Assembly (NCBI RefSeq): GCF_013753875.1
Contig: NZ_SMDS01000018.1
Location: forward strand, 248,001 to 312,000
Direction of reading: 5' to 3'
DNA from: Candidatus Pantoea persica
GTDB taxonomy: Bacteria; Pseudomonadota; Gammaproteobacteria; Enterobacterales; Enterobacteriaceae
DNA length: 64,000 bases
Shown: piece by piece, positions 32,883 through 44,916 of the stretch
How positions within the stretch are numbered: position 1 is the first letter of the stretch
Layout of the letters: each line of letters begins with the position of its first letter
Notes under the pieces: generated by a model
The model's database searches: none
The model's input: only the letters and a program-made list of their open reading frames with translations
What the model was told of the DNA's origin: nothing
Translations under genes and position numbers: made by a program

Positions 32883-35285
32883 TCAGGCGGAGTTAGCCTG
32901 CTTTTTTGCGTTGGTGGCGACGGCGATTTTACGGTTTTTTTCCGACGGGGTTTTGCTTTTTTCTCTTTCTTCGCTTTGGCCGGCTTCGGTCGGCTCGAAA
33001 TTGCCTTTCTTGCCGATCTTACGGCGACGCTTCGGCGGCGCTTTGCCTTCGCGCTTCGCCCTGTAGCGCGCGGTTTTACCTTCGCCGCGCGGCTGACGCT
33101 GGCTGGAGATCAGCGCGAAGTCGATCTTGCGCTCGTCGAGATGCACCGCATCGACGCACACTTCAACCGCGTCGCCCAGACGATAGGTGCGGCCGCCAGA
33201 CTCGCCGATCAGGCGCTGGCCTACCGGATCGAAACGGTAGTAGTCGTTGTCCAGCGTGGAAACGTGCACCAGCCCGTCGATAAAGAGGTCGTTCAGGCGT
33301 ACGAAGAAGCCGAAGCCGGTAACGCTGGAGATGACGCCACTGAAGGTGTTGCCCACCTGATCCTGCATAAAGTCGCACTTCAGCCAGTCGGCAACGTCGC
33401 GCGTCGCCTCGTCGGCGCGGCGCTCCATCATCGAGCAGTACTGGCCCAGCTGCAGCATCTGCGCCATCTCATAGTGATAGCCGCCGGTCGGCGTGGTGAT
33501 GCCTTTCACTTCGCCTGTGGCCTGCGCCAGCAGATACTTGATCGCCCGGTGCAGCAGCAGATCGGGGTAGCGGCGGATCGGCGAGGTGAAGTGGGTGTAA
33601 GACTGCAGCGCCAGACCGAAGTGGCCGCGGTTTTCCGGATCGTAAACCGCCTGCTTCATCGAGCGCAGCAGCATGGTTTGCAGCATTTCGGCGTCTGGGC
33701 GATCGGCGATCTGCGTCAGCAGCTCGGCGTAGTCGATCGGCTCCGGCTTCGCGCCGCCGGGCAGCGAGAGGCCCAGCTCGTTGAGCACGGTGCGGAAGCT
33801 GGTGATGCTGTCGTCGCTCGGGCGATCGTGGTCGCGGAACAGCGCCGGCTCCTGGTGCTTCTCGACAAAGCGTGCCGAGGCGATGTTGGCGAGGATCATG
33901 CACTCTTCGATCAGCTTGTGTGCGTCATTGCGCACCGTGCGCTCGACGCGCTCGATGCGGCGCTCGGCGTTGAAGATAAACTTCGCTTCTTCGGTTTCGA
34001 ACGAGATGCCGCCACGCGCTTCGCGCGCCTGCTCTAGCACCTTATACATGCTGTGCAGCTCTTCCATCGGCTTCAGCAGCGGCGCGTACTGCTCGCGCAG
34101 CTCAGGGTTGCCCTGCAGAATGTTCCACACCTTGGTATAGGTCAGACGCGCATGGGAGTTCATCACCGCTTCGTAATGCTTGTAGCTGGTCAGCTTGCCG
34201 CTCGCCGAGATGGTCATTTCGCACACCATGCAGAGACGATCGACCTGCGGGTTCAGCGAACAGAGCCCGTTGGAGAGCACCTCCGGCAGCATGGGAACGA
34301 CCTGAGAAGGGAAGTAGACCGAGGTGCCGCGCTGCACCGCTTCGTCGTCGAGCGGCGTGCCAGGACGCACATAATAGCTGACGTCGGCGATGGCGACCCA
34401 CAGGCGCCAGCCGCCGCCGCGTTTTTTCTCGCAGTAGACCGCGTCATCAAAGTCGCGCGCGTCTTCGCCGTCGATGGTCACCAGCGGCAGCTGGCGCAGA
34501 TCGACGCGCCCCTGCTTCGCCGCTTCAGGCACCTCTTCGCTCAGCTTGCTGACCTGTTTTTCCACTTCCAGCGGCCAGCTGTGGGGGATCTCATAGGTGC
34601 GCAGGGCCATATCGACCGCGAGGCCGGTGCCCATATTGTTACCTAGGATCTCCGCCACTTTGCCAATCGCTTTGGTGCGGCGAGTCGGACGCTGCACCAG
34701 CTCCACCACCACCACCGAACCCATGCGGGCGTCCAGCGTCTCTTCCGGCGGGATCAGAATGTCAAAGCTCAGGCGGCTGTCGTCCGGCACCACGAAGCCG
34801 GCGCCCGCATCGGTGAAGTAGCGTCCGACGATCTGGTTATTGCGTGGCTCGAGCACGCGCACTACGCGCGCTTCGCGGCGCCCTCGGCGATCGGCGCCCA
34901 GCGGCTGTGCCAGGATGACGTCGCCGTGCATGCACATTTTGATCTGCTCGGCGGAGAGGTAGAGATCGTCTTTCTGGCCTTCCACGCGCAGGAAGCCGTA
35001 GCCGTCGCGGTGGCCGATCACCTTGCCGCGCAGCAGATCGAGGCGTTCCGGCAGCACATAGCACTGGCGGCGGGTGAAGACCAGCTGCCCGTCGCGCTCC
35101 ATGGCGCGCAGGCGACGACGCAGCGCCTCAAGGTGTTCTTTGTCCGTGAGGTTCAGTTCCTGTGCCAGCTCGTCGCGGCTGGCGGGTTTTTCGCGTTTTT
35201 CCAGGTGAGCCAGAATAAATTCACGGCTCGGAATGGGGTTTTCGTATTTTTCGGCTTCTCTTTCCTGAAAAGGATCTTTTGACAT
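32883..35285 (-). CDS. rnr: Ribonuclease R
   Basis: RNase R is the processive 3'-5' exonuclease that digests structured RNA and acts in trans-translation and cold or stress adaptation. The 800-residue product (E. coli 813) shows an N-terminal HTH region, two cold-shock domains, the RNB catalytic core from about residue 260 with [16 protein letters not shown] supplying the metal-binding aspartates, an S1 domain around 640-725, and a basic lysine-rich tail. It is intact. nsrR lies immediately upstream in the same direction. Confidence 0.96.
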   Translation of the reverse strand: MSKDPFQEREAEKYENPIPSREFILAHLEKREKPASRDELAQELNLTDKEHLEALRRRLRAMERDGQLVFTRRQCYVLPERLDLLRGKVIGHRDGYGFLRVEGQKDDLYLSAEQIKMCMHGDVILAQPLGADRRGRREARVVRVLEPRNNQIVGRYFTDAGAGFVVPDDSRLSFDILIPPEETLDARMGSVVVVELVQRPTRRTKAIGKVAEILGNNMGTGLAVDMALRTYEIPHSWPLEVEKQVSKLSEEVPEAAKQGRVDLRQLPLVTIDGEDARDFDDAVYCEKKRGGGWRLWVAIADVSYYVRPGTPLDDEAVQRGTSVYFPSQVVPMLPEVLSNGLCSLNPQVDRLCMVCEMTISASGKLTSYKHYEAVMNSHARLTYTKVWNILQGNPELREQYAPLLKPMEELHSMYKVLEQAREARGGISFETEEAKFIFNAERRIERVERTVRNDAHKLIEECMILANIASARFVEKHQEPALFRDHDRPSDDSITSFRTVLNELGLSLPGGAKPEPIDYAELLTQIADRPDAEMLQTMLLRSMKQAVYDPENRGHFGLALQSYTHFTSPIRRYPDLLLHRAIKYLLAQATGEVKGITTPTGGYHYEMAQMLQLGQYCSMMERRADEATRDVADWLKCDFMQDQVGNTFSGVISSVTGFGFFVRLNDLFIDGLVHVSTLDNDYYRFDPVGQRLIGESGGRTYRLGDAVEVCVDAVHLDERKIDFALISSQRQPRGEGKTARYRAKREGKAPPKRRRKIGKKGNFEPTEAGQSEEREKSKTPSEKNRKIAVATNAKKQANSA

Positions 35286-35301
35286 AGCGGTTCCTCCGAT
35301 G

Positions 35302-35745
35302 TCATTTCAGATTCATTGCCACCGGCGGTTCGGACAATAAAATGTGGTACAGGGGCTCATTCCCCTCGACTAAGTCTGCCAGCGTGTAGCTGTCCAGTTC
35401 CCGCAAGAACAGCTGCACCGTATCATTTAACGCCTTTCGCAGGCGGCAGGCTGGCGTAATGGCGCAGGTAGCGCAATCGACGAGCTGCAGCGGCTCCATT
35501 TTACGCACCACATCGCCGATAACGATTTCATGCAGATCTCGTCCCGGACGAATGCCGCCGTTTTTGCCGCGCGTGGCCGCAATAAAACCCGCCCGGCTCA
35601 GTTGATTGACGATTTTTACCATATGGTTGCGCGACACGCCGTAGATATTAGTTACTTACGTTATATTCGTCTTTTTGCCTTCCGGCAAACAGGCCATATA
35701 AATTAAAGCCCGCAGACCATAATCAGTAAAACTTGTCAGCTGCAC
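35302..35745 (-). pseudogene. nsrR: nsrR remnant (nitric-oxide-sensing Rrf2 repressor)
   Basis: NsrR is a [2Fe-2S] or [4Fe-4S] repressor that derepresses hmp and other nitrosative-stress genes on contact with NO. The natural start is GTG at 35745 ([16 protein letters not shown]). Codon 30 is TAA (35656-35658) where a glutamate is expected, inside the winged-helix domain. An internal restart at 35637 ([12 protein letters not shown]) would lack the first half of that domain. The cluster loop reads [11 protein letters not shown], with two fewer residues between the first two cysteines than E. coli. Confidence 0.85.
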
Positions 35746-35937
35746 AATTACCTCGGTGAATCACCCATGGCGTTTTTTTCTTTGCGCTCGCGTTGCGTTT
35801 AATTTTTCAATCAGTGGACCTGTTCGCGGTTACTTAGATGATAAACTAGAGTCGAAACCACAGTGCGTTTTTTTTCAGTCGGCGATGTTGTGAGGCAGCG
35901 AAGAGAGGAAAAGCGGCGTCTGACGCGGAAAGAAACT

Positions 35938-35956
35938 GGCCGGAGACGCTCCGGCC
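35938..35956 (-). terminator. Hairpin terminator candidate after purA
   Basis: GGCCGGAG-ACG-CTCCGGCC is followed on the minus strand by AGTTTCTTT. It lies 16 bases beyond the purA stop. Confidence 0.65.
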
Positions 35957-35971
35957 TAGGCATTGACAGCA

Positions 35972-37324
<1,353 letters not shown>

Positions 37325-37334
37325 TCAGCACTTT

Positions 37335-37350
37335 TAGCATACGTTTGCGC
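37335..37350. promoter_or_regulatory. PurR operator candidate upstream of purA
   Basis: TAGCATACGTTTGCGC agrees at 12 of 16 positions with the PurR consensus ACGCAAACGTTTGCGT, with a complete core. purA is a known PurR target in E. coli, which supports it. Positions may be off by one. Confidence 0.55.
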
Positions 37351-37435
37351 GCATTTTTCGTCTGATTTTTGCGCACTACAACATCCTGGGGAATCCGGCC
37401 GCCTCAGGCACAATTTAGCTGCGGCACAAGCCTGT

Positions 37436-37632
37436 TCAGCTGCCGCTGTGGGCGGCAATCATGCAGTAGATCACCACACCCGCCGCCACCACCAGGCCGC
37501 CGACGAAACGGTGCAGCAGGCGATCTGGCAGCTGCGCCATGCTGAGGATAATGCGTCGCTACATGCACGGCAGCAGCATTGGCCCTAACCCTTCCAGCAC
37601 CAACGCCAGCGCCATAATATGGTTGTGTTCAT
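37436..37632 (-). pseudogene. yjeT: yjeT remnant (DUF2065 small membrane protein)
   Basis: YjeT is a 65-residue membrane protein encoded between hflC and purA in E. coli. Here MNTTI is followed by a frame change, then ALALVLEGLGPMLLPCM, then TAG (37559-37561) in place of the expected tryptophan, then RRIILSMAQLPDRLLHRFVGG and a second membrane segment. Neither frame gives a whole protein. Confidence 0.82.
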
Positions 37633-37642
37633 CTGCGAGTCC

Positions 37643-37671
37643 AAAAAAAAGGCCGACATCATTGTCGGCCT
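37643..37671 (-). terminator. Rho-independent terminator after hflC
   Basis: GGCCGACA-TCAT-TGTCGGCC with eight A on the plus-strand left gives a hairpin and T run on the minus strand, 18 bases beyond hflC. It closes the miaA-hfq-hflX-hflK-hflC series. Confidence 0.87.
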
Positions 37672-37688
37672 GTAGGTTATAGCAGTTC

Positions 37689-38696
37689 TTATCGCGCCGC
37701 GTTAGAGGGCGCTTTCATATAGCGAAAGAAATAGCTGTCCGGGCTGAGCACCATCACGTCCTGGTTTTCGCCGAGGCTGTTTTCATAGGCACGCAGGCTG
37801 CGAATAAAGGCGTAGAAGTCGGGATCCTGACTGAACGCGTCAGCAAACAGCTTCGCCGCCTCGGCATCGCCGTCGCCGCGCGTAATCAGCGCGGTGCGCT
37901 GCGCTTCCGCCAGCGTACGGGTCACCTGATAGTCCGCCTGGGCGCGCAGTTTTTCCGCCTCTTCCTGACCCTGCGAACGCTGGCTACGCGCTACCGCTTC
38001 ACGCTCAGCGCGCATACGGTTGTAGATCGCGTCGGAGACTTCGGTCGGCAGATTGATCTGCTTGATACGCACGTCTACCACCTGGATGCCGAGCGCCGAC
38101 ATGCTGTTAGGGTTGATCGCCGGCTCGTTGCTGTTGGTTTCGCGCTCGACGCGCGCCGCCGCGCTGGCGATGGCGTCATCCGCCGCCGGCGTCTGCACTT
38201 CATCATCGTCGCTGCCGGCGCTGCCGGTGTTCAGCGCGTCGCGCACGTCGGTAGTCAGACGGCCGCGCGAGTCGGTAACGATATCCTTCACGTCGAGGCG
38301 GCCCATCTCGGAACGCAGACGGTCGCTGAACTTACGCTTCAGCAGCACTTCCGCCTGTGAAACGTCGCCGCCGCCTGTCGCCAGGTAGTAGCGGCTGAAG
38401 TCGCTGATGCACCACTTGATATAGGAATCGACGATCAGGTCTTTCTTCTCTTTGGTGACGAAGCGATCCGCCGGGTTGTCCATGGTCTGGATGCGGGCAT
38501 CAAGCGTTTTCACCGTCTCGATGAAAGGCACCTTCATATGCAGGCCCGGCTCGAACACCTGAGGCTTGTTCTCATCATCGCGCAGAACTTTGCCAAAGCG
38601 CAGCACGATGCCGCGCTCGCCTTCCTGAACCACAAACAGTGAAGCGTAAAGCGCCACCAGTACCACAATAATGACTACGATTACGGGCTTACGCAT
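37689..38696 (-). CDS. hflC: HflC, SPFH-domain modulator of FtsH
   Basis: HflC forms with HflK a large periplasm-facing cage that regulates the membrane protease FtsH. The 335-residue product (E. coli 334) has an N-terminal membrane anchor (residues 4-24), the SPFH domain (about 25-230) and a coiled-coil rich in Ala/Glu, ending MSPDS-like VLSPDSYFFRYM. It starts three bases after the hflK stop. Confidence 0.95.
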   Translation of the reverse strand: MRKPVIVVIIVVLVALYASLFVVQEGERGIVLRFGKVLRDDENKPQVFEPGLHMKVPFIETVKTLDARIQTMDNPADRFVTKEKKDLIVDSYIKWCISDFSRYYLATGGGDVSQAEVLLKRKFSDRLRSEMGRLDVKDIVTDSRGRLTTDVRDALNTGSAGSDDDEVQTPAADDAIASAAARVERETNSNEPAINPNSMSALGIQVVDVRIKQINLPTEVSDAIYNRMRAEREAVARSQRSQGQEEAEKLRAQADYQVTRTLAEAQRTALITRGDGDAEAAKLFADAFSQDPDFYAFIRSLRAYENSLGENQDVMVLSPDSYFFRYMKAPSNAAR

Positions 38697-38699
38697 CGA

Positions 38700-39950
38700 T
38701 TACTCTCTCCCTTCGCGCTGGGTATCGTTGCGTAGAGCATTGGCCCGACGCTGATCCATGATGCTTTCTGTACTGTAGGCTGACGTGTCGCTGCGGCTGG
38801 CGCTGCTGCCGGGCGAAGCGGGCAGCATGGTCAGGCTGCTGTTTTTCTGGCCGCTCTGCGCCGTGCCATTTGCGCCGCGCATCAGCTGATCGAGCGGCAG
38901 TACCATCAGGTTGTTGCCGCGATCGTTTACCAGCACCTTGCGCGTATGGCTCAGCACGCGCTCCATGGTTTCGATATAGAAACGCTCTTTGGTAATGTCC
39001 GGCGCCGCCTTATATTCAGGCAGCAGCTTGGCGAAGCGCGCAACTTCACCCTGCGCTTCCAGTAAGGTGCGCTCTTTGTAGGCGCGCGCCTCTTCCAGAA
39101 TACGCTGCGCCTGACCGTTGGCGCGCGGCTGCACTTCGTTGGCGTAGGCTTCCGCCTCACGCACATACTGCTCGCGATTTTCACGCGCGGCGATGGCCTC
39201 GTCGAAGGCGGCTTTCACCTCTTCCGGCGGACGCGCCGCCTGGAAGTTGACGTCCAGCAGCGTAATGCCCATGTTATACGGGCGAATAGTTTCGTCGAGT
39301 TCGCGCTGCGTATCACTACGCACCACGGTACGGCCTTCGGTCAGGATACGATCCATGGTGGAACGGCCAATCACGCCGCGCAGCGCGCTGTCGGTCGCCT
39401 GACGCAGACTGTCGTCGGCGCTGGTGACGGCAAACAGATAGCGCTCGGGATCGGTCACGCGATACTGCACGTTCATCTCTACGCGCACCACGTTCTCATC
39501 CGACGTCAGCATCACGCCCGACGCCGCCAGTTCGCGCACTGCTTCCACGTTGACGGCGCGTACCTGATCGATAAAGGTAGGTTTCCAGTTCAGGCCCGGT
39601 TCGACCAGATGGCTGAACTTGCCGAAGCGCGTGACCACGCCGCGCTCCGCCTCTTTGATTGTGTAGAACCCGTTGGCGGCCCAGATAACCACCGCCGCGA
39701 CGGCGACGATGCCAACCAGTTTGCTGCCGCTGCCGCTGCCGCTGCCGCTGCCGCTGCGCTGACCACTGTCACCCAGTTTACCACCACCCAGTCCGCCGAG
39801 CTTTTTGCTCAGCTTACGGAAGATATCATCCAGATCCGGCGGCCCCTGCTCGCGTCCGCCTTTGTTTCCCCCAGAGTTGCCGCCTTGATTATTGCTGCTT
39901 CCCCACGGGTCGCGGTCCTGTCCGTTATTACCGGGCTGATTCCACGCCAT
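38700..39950 (-). CDS. hflK: HflK, SPFH-domain modulator of FtsH
   Basis: HflK is the partner of HflC. The 416-residue product (E. coli 419) begins with a Gly/Asn/Gln-rich cytoplasmic tail, has a membrane helix at about residues 80-99, then the SPFH domain with TRFGKFSHLVEPGLNWK, coiled coil, and IMDQRRANALRND near the C-terminus. Just before the helix it carries five Gly-Ser repeats encoded by a hexanucleotide repeat. It is intact. Confidence 0.95.
   Translation of the reverse strand: MAWNQPGNNGQDRDPWGSSNNQGGNSGGNKGGREQGPPDLDDIFRKLSKKLGGLGGGKLGDSGQRSGSGSGSGSGSKLVGIVAVAAVVIWAANGFYTIKEAERGVVTRFGKFSHLVEPGLNWKPTFIDQVRAVNVEAVRELAASGVMLTSDENVVRVEMNVQYRVTDPERYLFAVTSADDSLRQATDSALRGVIGRSTMDRILTEGRTVVRSDTQRELDETIRPYNMGITLLDVNFQAARPPEEVKAAFDEAIAARENREQYVREAEAYANEVQPRANGQAQRILEEARAYKERTLLEAQGEVARFAKLLPEYKAAPDITKERFYIETMERVLSHTRKVLVNDRGNNLMVLPLDQLMRGANGTAQSGQKNSSLTMLPASPGSSASRSDTSAYSTESIMDQRRANALRNDTQREGRE
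39723..39758. repeat. Hexanucleotide repeat within hflK encoding (Gly-Ser)n
   Basis: GCTGCC is repeated five times perfectly, followed by GCTGCG. On the coding strand it reads as alternating Gly and Ser codons ahead of the membrane helix. Copy changes would be in frame. Confidence 0.9.
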
Positions 39951-40228
39951 GTTCTACTCCATTTATTTATTGTAAGTGTGCTGTTTACCCTGCAGCTTGC
40001 AGGCTGTAGCGGTGTGGGCTGCCTTCGCTCGTGTCGGCTGCTTGCCGGCAGGCGCGCCGACGCCGCTTCACTACGCCAGAAATTTTCAGGTAAATCCTGC
40101 CGTTCGGGGCGATAGCTTTGCCGGCCGCCTTCGTTCATTCTGGCCATCAGCCTGAGAAACATCCCAGAAAACGGCAGCCGCCTGCTAAGACCATACACGT
40201 TATTGCGTAAGGACGTTTAGGCAACGTG

Positions 40229-41506
40229 TCAAACTATGTAATCAGGCAGAGCGGGTTCCTGTTTGCACAGGCGTCGCCAGTCAACCATTGGCATGTGCAC
40301 CCGCAGCCCAACGCTGCCATCTTCTTCATTCCATTCATCTTCCGCAGCCTGCAGCTGATAGAAGCGGCTGCGCAAGCACCCCACCTCCGGCGGCAGACGC
40401 AGCGTAAACTGGGCGATTTCGCCCGACAGACGTTCAGAGAGCGCCTGCCACAGCAACGGAATGCCTTCGCCGCTCTGCGCCGAAAGCCAGACGCGGATCG
40501 GCATATTCTCTTCGTTGCGATCGATGCGCGGCACGAACCCGTCCAGCATATCGATTTTATTCATCACCAGCATCGACGGAATTTCGTCAGCCTCAATCTC
40601 TTCCAACATGGCGTCGACCGCTTCGATGTTTTCATTGAGGCGCAGATCGGCGGCATCGATAACGTGCAGCAGCAGCGCCGCCTGATGCGTTTCCTGCAGC
40701 GTCGCCTTAAAGGCGGCCACCAGATCGTGGGGCAGATGACGAATAAAGCCTACGGTATCCGCCAGCACCACTTCGCCGACGTCGGCGACGTTCAAGCGAC
40801 TTAGCTCGAGGGTGGCGAACAGCTGATCCGCCGCATAGACGTTGGCAGAGGTTATTGCGTTGAACAGCGTTGACTTGCCGGCGTTGGTATAGCCGACCAG
40901 TGAGACGGTAGGCACATCCGCCTTGGCACGCGCCTGGCGCCCCTGCTCGCGCTGCTTCTCTACGCGCTCAAGCCGCGACAAAATTTGACTGATTCGGTTG
41001 CGCAGCAGACGACGGTCGGTTTCCAGCTGGGTTTCACCCGGGCCGCGCAGACCGATACCGCCTTTCTGGCGCTCAAGGTGCGTCCAGCCGCGCACCAGGC
41101 GGGTCGCCAGATGGCGCAGCTGTGCCAACTCGACCTGCAGTTTCCCTTCGTGGGTGCGGGCGCACAGGGCAAAAATATCAAGGATCAGACCGGTGCGGTC
41201 AATGACTCGGCATTCGCACAGGCGCTCCAGATTGCGTTCCTGCGCAGGGGTTAAGGCATGAGTGAATAAAACGACCGATGCTCTACTACTCGATTTCACC
41301 GCATCGGCAATTTCAACTGCCTTTCCTTCACCGACAAAATATTTGGGATGTGGCGCTTTACAACTGCCGGTAATAACCTGCAGCACCTCGACGCCTGCAG
41401 AAGAGACCAGGGTTTCAAATTCCTGGAGATCTTCCATCTTTTTGTCTTGGGAGAACCAGATGTGTGCCAGTACGCCCTGCTCACCGGTATCATAACGGTC
41501 AAACAA
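40229..41506 (-). CDS. hflX: HflX GTPase (ribosome-splitting factor) with a damaged switch I
   Basis: HflX splits stalled 70S ribosomes after heat stress. The 425-residue product (E. coli 426) starts with TTG at 41506 (MFDRYDTGEQGVLAHIWF), matching the family start. G1 is GYTNAGKST, G3 is DTVGF and G4 is NKID. The switch I motif after FATL, normally LDPTLRR, reads LELSRLN: two residues are lost in frame together with the Mg-binding threonine (plus-strand 40795-40812). The gene is open but the protein may be a poor GTPase. Confidence 0.92.
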   Translation of the reverse strand: MFDRYDTGEQGVLAHIWFSQDKKMEDLQEFETLVSSAGVEVLQVITGSCKAPHPKYFVGEGKAVEIADAVKSSSRASVVLFTHALTPAQERNLERLCECRVIDRTGLILDIFALCARTHEGKLQVELAQLRHLATRLVRGWTHLERQKGGIGLRGPGETQLETDRRLLRNRISQILSRLERVEKQREQGRQARAKADVPTVSLVGYTNAGKSTLFNAITSANVYAADQLFATLELSRLNVADVGEVVLADTVGFIRHLPHDLVAAFKATLQETHQAALLLHVIDAADLRLNENIEAVDAMLEEIEADEIPSMLVMNKIDMLDGFVPRIDRNEENMPIRVWLSAQSGEGIPLLWQALSERLSGEIAQFTLRLPPEVGCLRSRFYQLQAAEDEWNEEDGSVGLRVHMPMVDWRRLCKQEPALPDYIV

Positions 41507-41585
41507 GCTATAACCTCGCTAAAAAATAGGAGACCAGGACGAAAAACGGTTTGCGTTCCCGACCCTGGCTTATACGGGTAGCGCG

Positions 41586-41885
41586 TTATTTCGCGTTATC
41601 GCTGTCTTGTTGCAGCTGCGACTGTGCAGAAGCGTGATGGTAGTTATTACTGCCGCTACCAGCATTGTTGCTGTGATGAGAAACCGGACGTGATGGAACT
41701 ACAGTGGAAATGGCGTGTTTGTAAACCATCTGGCTTACCGTGTTCTTCAACAAAATCACGAATTGATCGAAAGACTCAATTTGTCCTTGCAGCTTAATAC
41801 CGTTGACCAAATAAATTGAAACCGGAACACGTTCACGACGCAGTGCGTTCAGAAACGGGTCTTGTAATGATTGCCCCTTAGCCAT
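41586..41885 (-). CDS. hfq: Hfq RNA chaperone
   Basis: Hfq is the hexameric Sm-like chaperone that pairs small RNAs with mRNAs. The 99-residue product (E. coli 102) has Sm1 ([22 protein letters not shown], given in part) and Sm2 (YKHAIST) and a flexible Ser/Asn/Gln tail. The ATG at 41885 ([20 protein letters not shown]) is the conserved start. Its gene lies 101 bases downstream of miaA and upstream of hflX, as usual. Confidence 0.96.
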   Translation of the reverse strand: MAKGQSLQDPFLNALRRERVPVSIYLVNGIKLQGQIESFDQFVILLKNTVSQMVYKHAISTVVPSRPVSHHSNNAGSGSNNYHHASAQSQLQQDSDNAK

Positions 41886-41990
41886 TCTATCTTTTCCTTT
41901 ATATGCTTGTTGTTTATTACTTATAGAACCGAAGTCCTGAAAAAAAACTGCGTAAAAATTTGCGCACGATAACCTGTCAATTGTACACAA

Positions 41991-42941
41991 TCACCCATGC
42001 TTCGCACTAAGAACCTGAAGCACCTCATCACACGCCAGTTCTGGGTTGTCGCTGTCTAGCCAGCGGACATTTTCCCAGCCGCGTAACCAGGTCATCTGGC
42101 GTTTAGCAAGCTGCCGGGTTGCGCAAATTCCCCGATAAACCATTTCGTCATAGTCAATTTCGCCAGCTAAATATGACCACATCTGGCGATAGCCGACACA
42201 GCGAATGGAAGACATATCCGTATGCAAATCACCTCGTGCAAACAGGGCCCGAGCCTCCGCTTCAAATCCTGACGCCAGTATCTGCTGAAAGCGTAAAGCG
42301 ATGCGCTGATGCAACAGTTCTCGTTTCGCGGGGGCGATTGCGAACTGATATACATCGTAGGGTAACGCTTCACCGGATGTTTTTTTCAGTTCCGTTAAAG
42401 TTTTACCCGAAATAAAAAAAACTTCCAGTGCTCGCGAAAGTCTCTGCGGATCATTCGGATGAATACGACTCCCGGCGACCGGATCGATTTCGCACAGCTG
42501 TCGATGCAGGGCATCCCAGCCTTTTTCCCGCGCCGTTTGCTCTATCTGCTGGCGCACCGCGGAATCGGCCGAGGGCAGCGGCGATAAGCCCTCCAGTAAC
42601 GCTTTGAAATAGAGCATGGTTCCGCCCACCAGCAGCGGAATTCGCCCGTTCGCCACGATCTCCGCCATCGCGGCCAGCGCATCGCGGCGAAAATCGGCGG
42701 CGGAGTAGGTTTCCGCGGGATCGCGAATATCCAGCAGGCGATGGGGCGCCTGCGCCCGCTCTTCAGCCGTGGGCTTCGCCGTGCCGATATCCATGCCACG
42801 ATAAACTAAGGCAGAGTCAACGCTGATTAGTTCCACCGGCAACTGCTCTCTTAGCGCAATCGCCAGTGCGGTTTTGCCCGAGGCGGTCGGACCCATTAAA
42901 AAAATAGCCTTCGGTCGGCCAGCCTGGTTCTGTTCACTCAT
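41991..42941 (-). CDS. miaA: MiaA, tRNA dimethylallyltransferase
   Basis: MiaA adds dimethylallyl to A37 of tRNAs reading U-starting codons. The 316 residues equal the E. coli length; the P-loop is GPTASGKT (about residues 17-24), followed by [16 protein letters not shown]. It overlaps the mutL end by eight bases, a conserved arrangement. Confidence 0.95.
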   Translation of the reverse strand: MSEQNQAGRPKAIFLMGPTASGKTALAIALREQLPVELISVDSALVYRGMDIGTAKPTAEERAQAPHRLLDIRDPAETYSAADFRRDALAAMAEIVANGRIPLLVGGTMLYFKALLEGLSPLPSADSAVRQQIEQTAREKGWDALHRQLCEIDPVAGSRIHPNDPQRLSRALEVFFISGKTLTELKKTSGEALPYDVYQFAIAPAKRELLHQRIALRFQQILASGFEAEARALFARGDLHTDMSSIRCVGYRQMWSYLAGEIDYDEMVYRGICATRQLAKRQMTWLRGWENVRWLDSDNPELACDEVLQVLSAKHG

Positions 42942-44817
42942 GCTTCAATGCGGCAAGCGCGCTCTCAATCTCAATGGCCTGAATCAGGCCAGACGGTGGC
43001 GATTTCAACAGCTGCGGACAGAGCCGTTCAAGCTCCGCCAGCAGGGCAATCGCCTGGGAGTGATTCCAGTGAAGCGCCTCGGTTTCGCACCGCTGCGCCA
43101 GCCACTGCGCCAGCTTCGGCGCGTCACTCTCTGGCTGTTGGGCGAGATAGCCTAGCAGTTCTGGAATCAATATTTGTAAATTTTGCGTGCGTAAGGGTAA
43201 AGGCAACGCGCGCAGCGTCACATGGTAGCCTTCTGGCTGCAGATCGATGCCCATCATGGCAAGCAGGCTCTGTTTATCGGCGGAAACCTGACGCGCCGGG
43301 CGGGCGATTTTCATGCGCACCGGGATTAGCAGCGGCTGCGGCTTCAGTCCCTCTTCGCCCGGCTGCAGCTGCGCGTAACGCACCCAGCGCGCAGCCACCG
43401 GCAGCGAGAGCAGCTGCAGCATTGACGGCTGCTCCAGCAGCGCATAGCGCTCTCTCACCACCGTCAGCACGCGGCCGAAGCTTTGCGCATGCGACGCCAG
43501 CGGCGGCGCGGCGGGCGCGTCGGCCTCGGCACGCGCGATAGGCGCAGCGGACGTCGGCGTTTTTAACAGCTGCTGATAGACAGCCCCTTCCCGCTTGCTG
43601 TAGTCATTCTCTTTCTTCTGCCATGCGCCGCCGCTGTGGCTGCCGCCGCGGCTATCTTGGCCACCGCGGCTGCGGCTGACATCGCCGCCATGGCCGCCGC
43701 CTTCGTTGCGGCGCGGCGCGGCAGGCTGGGAAAAATGGTTCCCGCCCGCCGCCTGGCGGTTTTCCGGCTGCCAGCGCGGCGCGGGCTCCTCCTCCGCGGC
43801 GAGCGGCAGGGTCGGCGCGCTGCTGGCCTGCAGCACGCTCATTACGCCCTGAAAGATAAAGTCGTGCACCAGCCGCGACTGATGGAATCGCACCTCGTGC
43901 TTGGCGGGATGCACGTTGACGTCCACCTGATGCGGATCTATCTCCAGATAGAGCACATAGGCGGGCTGCTGATCGTCCTGCAGCTGGGTCTGAAACGCCT
44001 GGCGTATCGCATGGTTGATCAGCTTGTCGCGCATCATGCGGCCGTTCACATAGCAATACTGGATATCGCTGAGCTGCCGCGAGCCAGCCGGATCCGCCAC
44101 CCAGCCGCGCAGTAGCAGCTCGCCATGCTGCCAGTCGATGCGCAGCGCATGCTGCATAAAGGTAGCGCTGCAAATCGCGCCCAGCCGCCGCTCCCGCTGC
44201 GCCTCGTCGCTGACCGCGCGGTACTGGCGCATCAGCTTGCCGTTGTGGCTAAGGGAGATGGCCACGTCGAAGCGCGCCAGAGCGATACGGCGGATCACTT
44301 CGTCGATATGGCCGAACTCGGTTTTTTCGGTGCGCATGAATTTACGGCGCGCGGGCGTGTTGTAAAACAGATCCAGCACTTCCAGCGTGGTGCCGCAGGG
44401 ATGGGCGGCAGGTTTGACCGTCACCTCCATATCGCGGCCCTCCGCATAGGCCTGCCAGGCTTCGCTCTGCGCCTGAGTACGCGAGGTCAGCGTCAGGCGC
44501 GAGACCGAGCTGATGCTGGCCAGCGCCTCGCCGCGGAAGCCGAGGCTCATGATGGCTTCCAGATCGTCGAGCGAGGCGATTTTGCTGGTGGCGTGGCGCG
44601 CCAGCGCCATCGCCAATTCCTCTTTGCTGATGCCGCAGCCGTTGTCGCGAATGCGAATCAGCTTCGCGCCTCCCTTCTCGATATCGATATCGATGCGCGT
44701 CGCGCCAGCGTCGAGACTGTTTTCCACCAGCTCTTTTACCACCGATGCGGGACGCTCGACGACTTCGCCCGCCGCGATCTGATTGGCCAGCTGCGGCGGT
44801 AAAATTTGTATTGGCAT
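42934..44817 (-). CDS. mutL: MutL, mismatch-repair ATPase
   Basis: MutL couples MutS to MutH and UvrD in mismatch repair. The 627-residue product (E. coli 615) has the GHKL ATPase motifs [25 protein letters not shown] and the NTPARRKF segment, a long low-complexity linker (about 340-420), and the C-terminal dimerisation domain. All motifs are intact. The accumulated mutations in this window therefore do not follow from an obvious MutL defect. Confidence 0.96.
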   Translation of the reverse strand: MPIQILPPQLANQIAAGEVVERPASVVKELVENSLDAGATRIDIDIEKGGAKLIRIRDNGCGISKEELAMALARHATSKIASLDDLEAIMSLGFRGEALASISSVSRLTLTSRTQAQSEAWQAYAEGRDMEVTVKPAAHPCGTTLEVLDLFYNTPARRKFMRTEKTEFGHIDEVIRRIALARFDVAISLSHNGKLMRQYRAVSDEAQRERRLGAICSATFMQHALRIDWQHGELLLRGWVADPAGSRQLSDIQYCYVNGRMMRDKLINHAIRQAFQTQLQDDQQPAYVLYLEIDPHQVDVNVHPAKHEVRFHQSRLVHDFIFQGVMSVLQASSAPTLPLAAEEEPAPRWQPENRQAAGGNHFSQPAAPRRNEGGGHGGDVSRSRGGQDSRGGSHSGGAWQKKENDYSKREGAVYQQLLKTPTSAAPIARAEADAPAAPPLASHAQSFGRVLTVVRERYALLEQPSMLQLLSLPVAARWVRYAQLQPGEEGLKPQPLLIPVRMKIARPARQVSADKQSLLAMMGIDLQPEGYHVTLRALPLPLRTQNLQILIPELLGYLAQQPESDAPKLAQWLAQRCETEALHWNHSQAIALLAELERLCPQLLKSPPSGLIQAIEIESALAALKHE

Positions 44818-44916
44818 GGTGCGTATCCTTGTAGAGCCTGGCCGGGCTGGCCGTCAGGAGGCGGGAATTTTCAGGGGTTGCCCCAACATCACGTTCGAGG
44901 ACTTCATATTGTTTGC

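Noticed and set aside
32832-34037. 401-codon plus-strand frame opposite rnr
   Set aside because: It is antisense to the RNase R catalytic domain and has no supporting features.
35302-35637. A complete short Rrf2 regulator starting at 35637
   Set aside because: It would lack half of the winged helix, and the upstream sequence clearly continues NsrR through a TAA.
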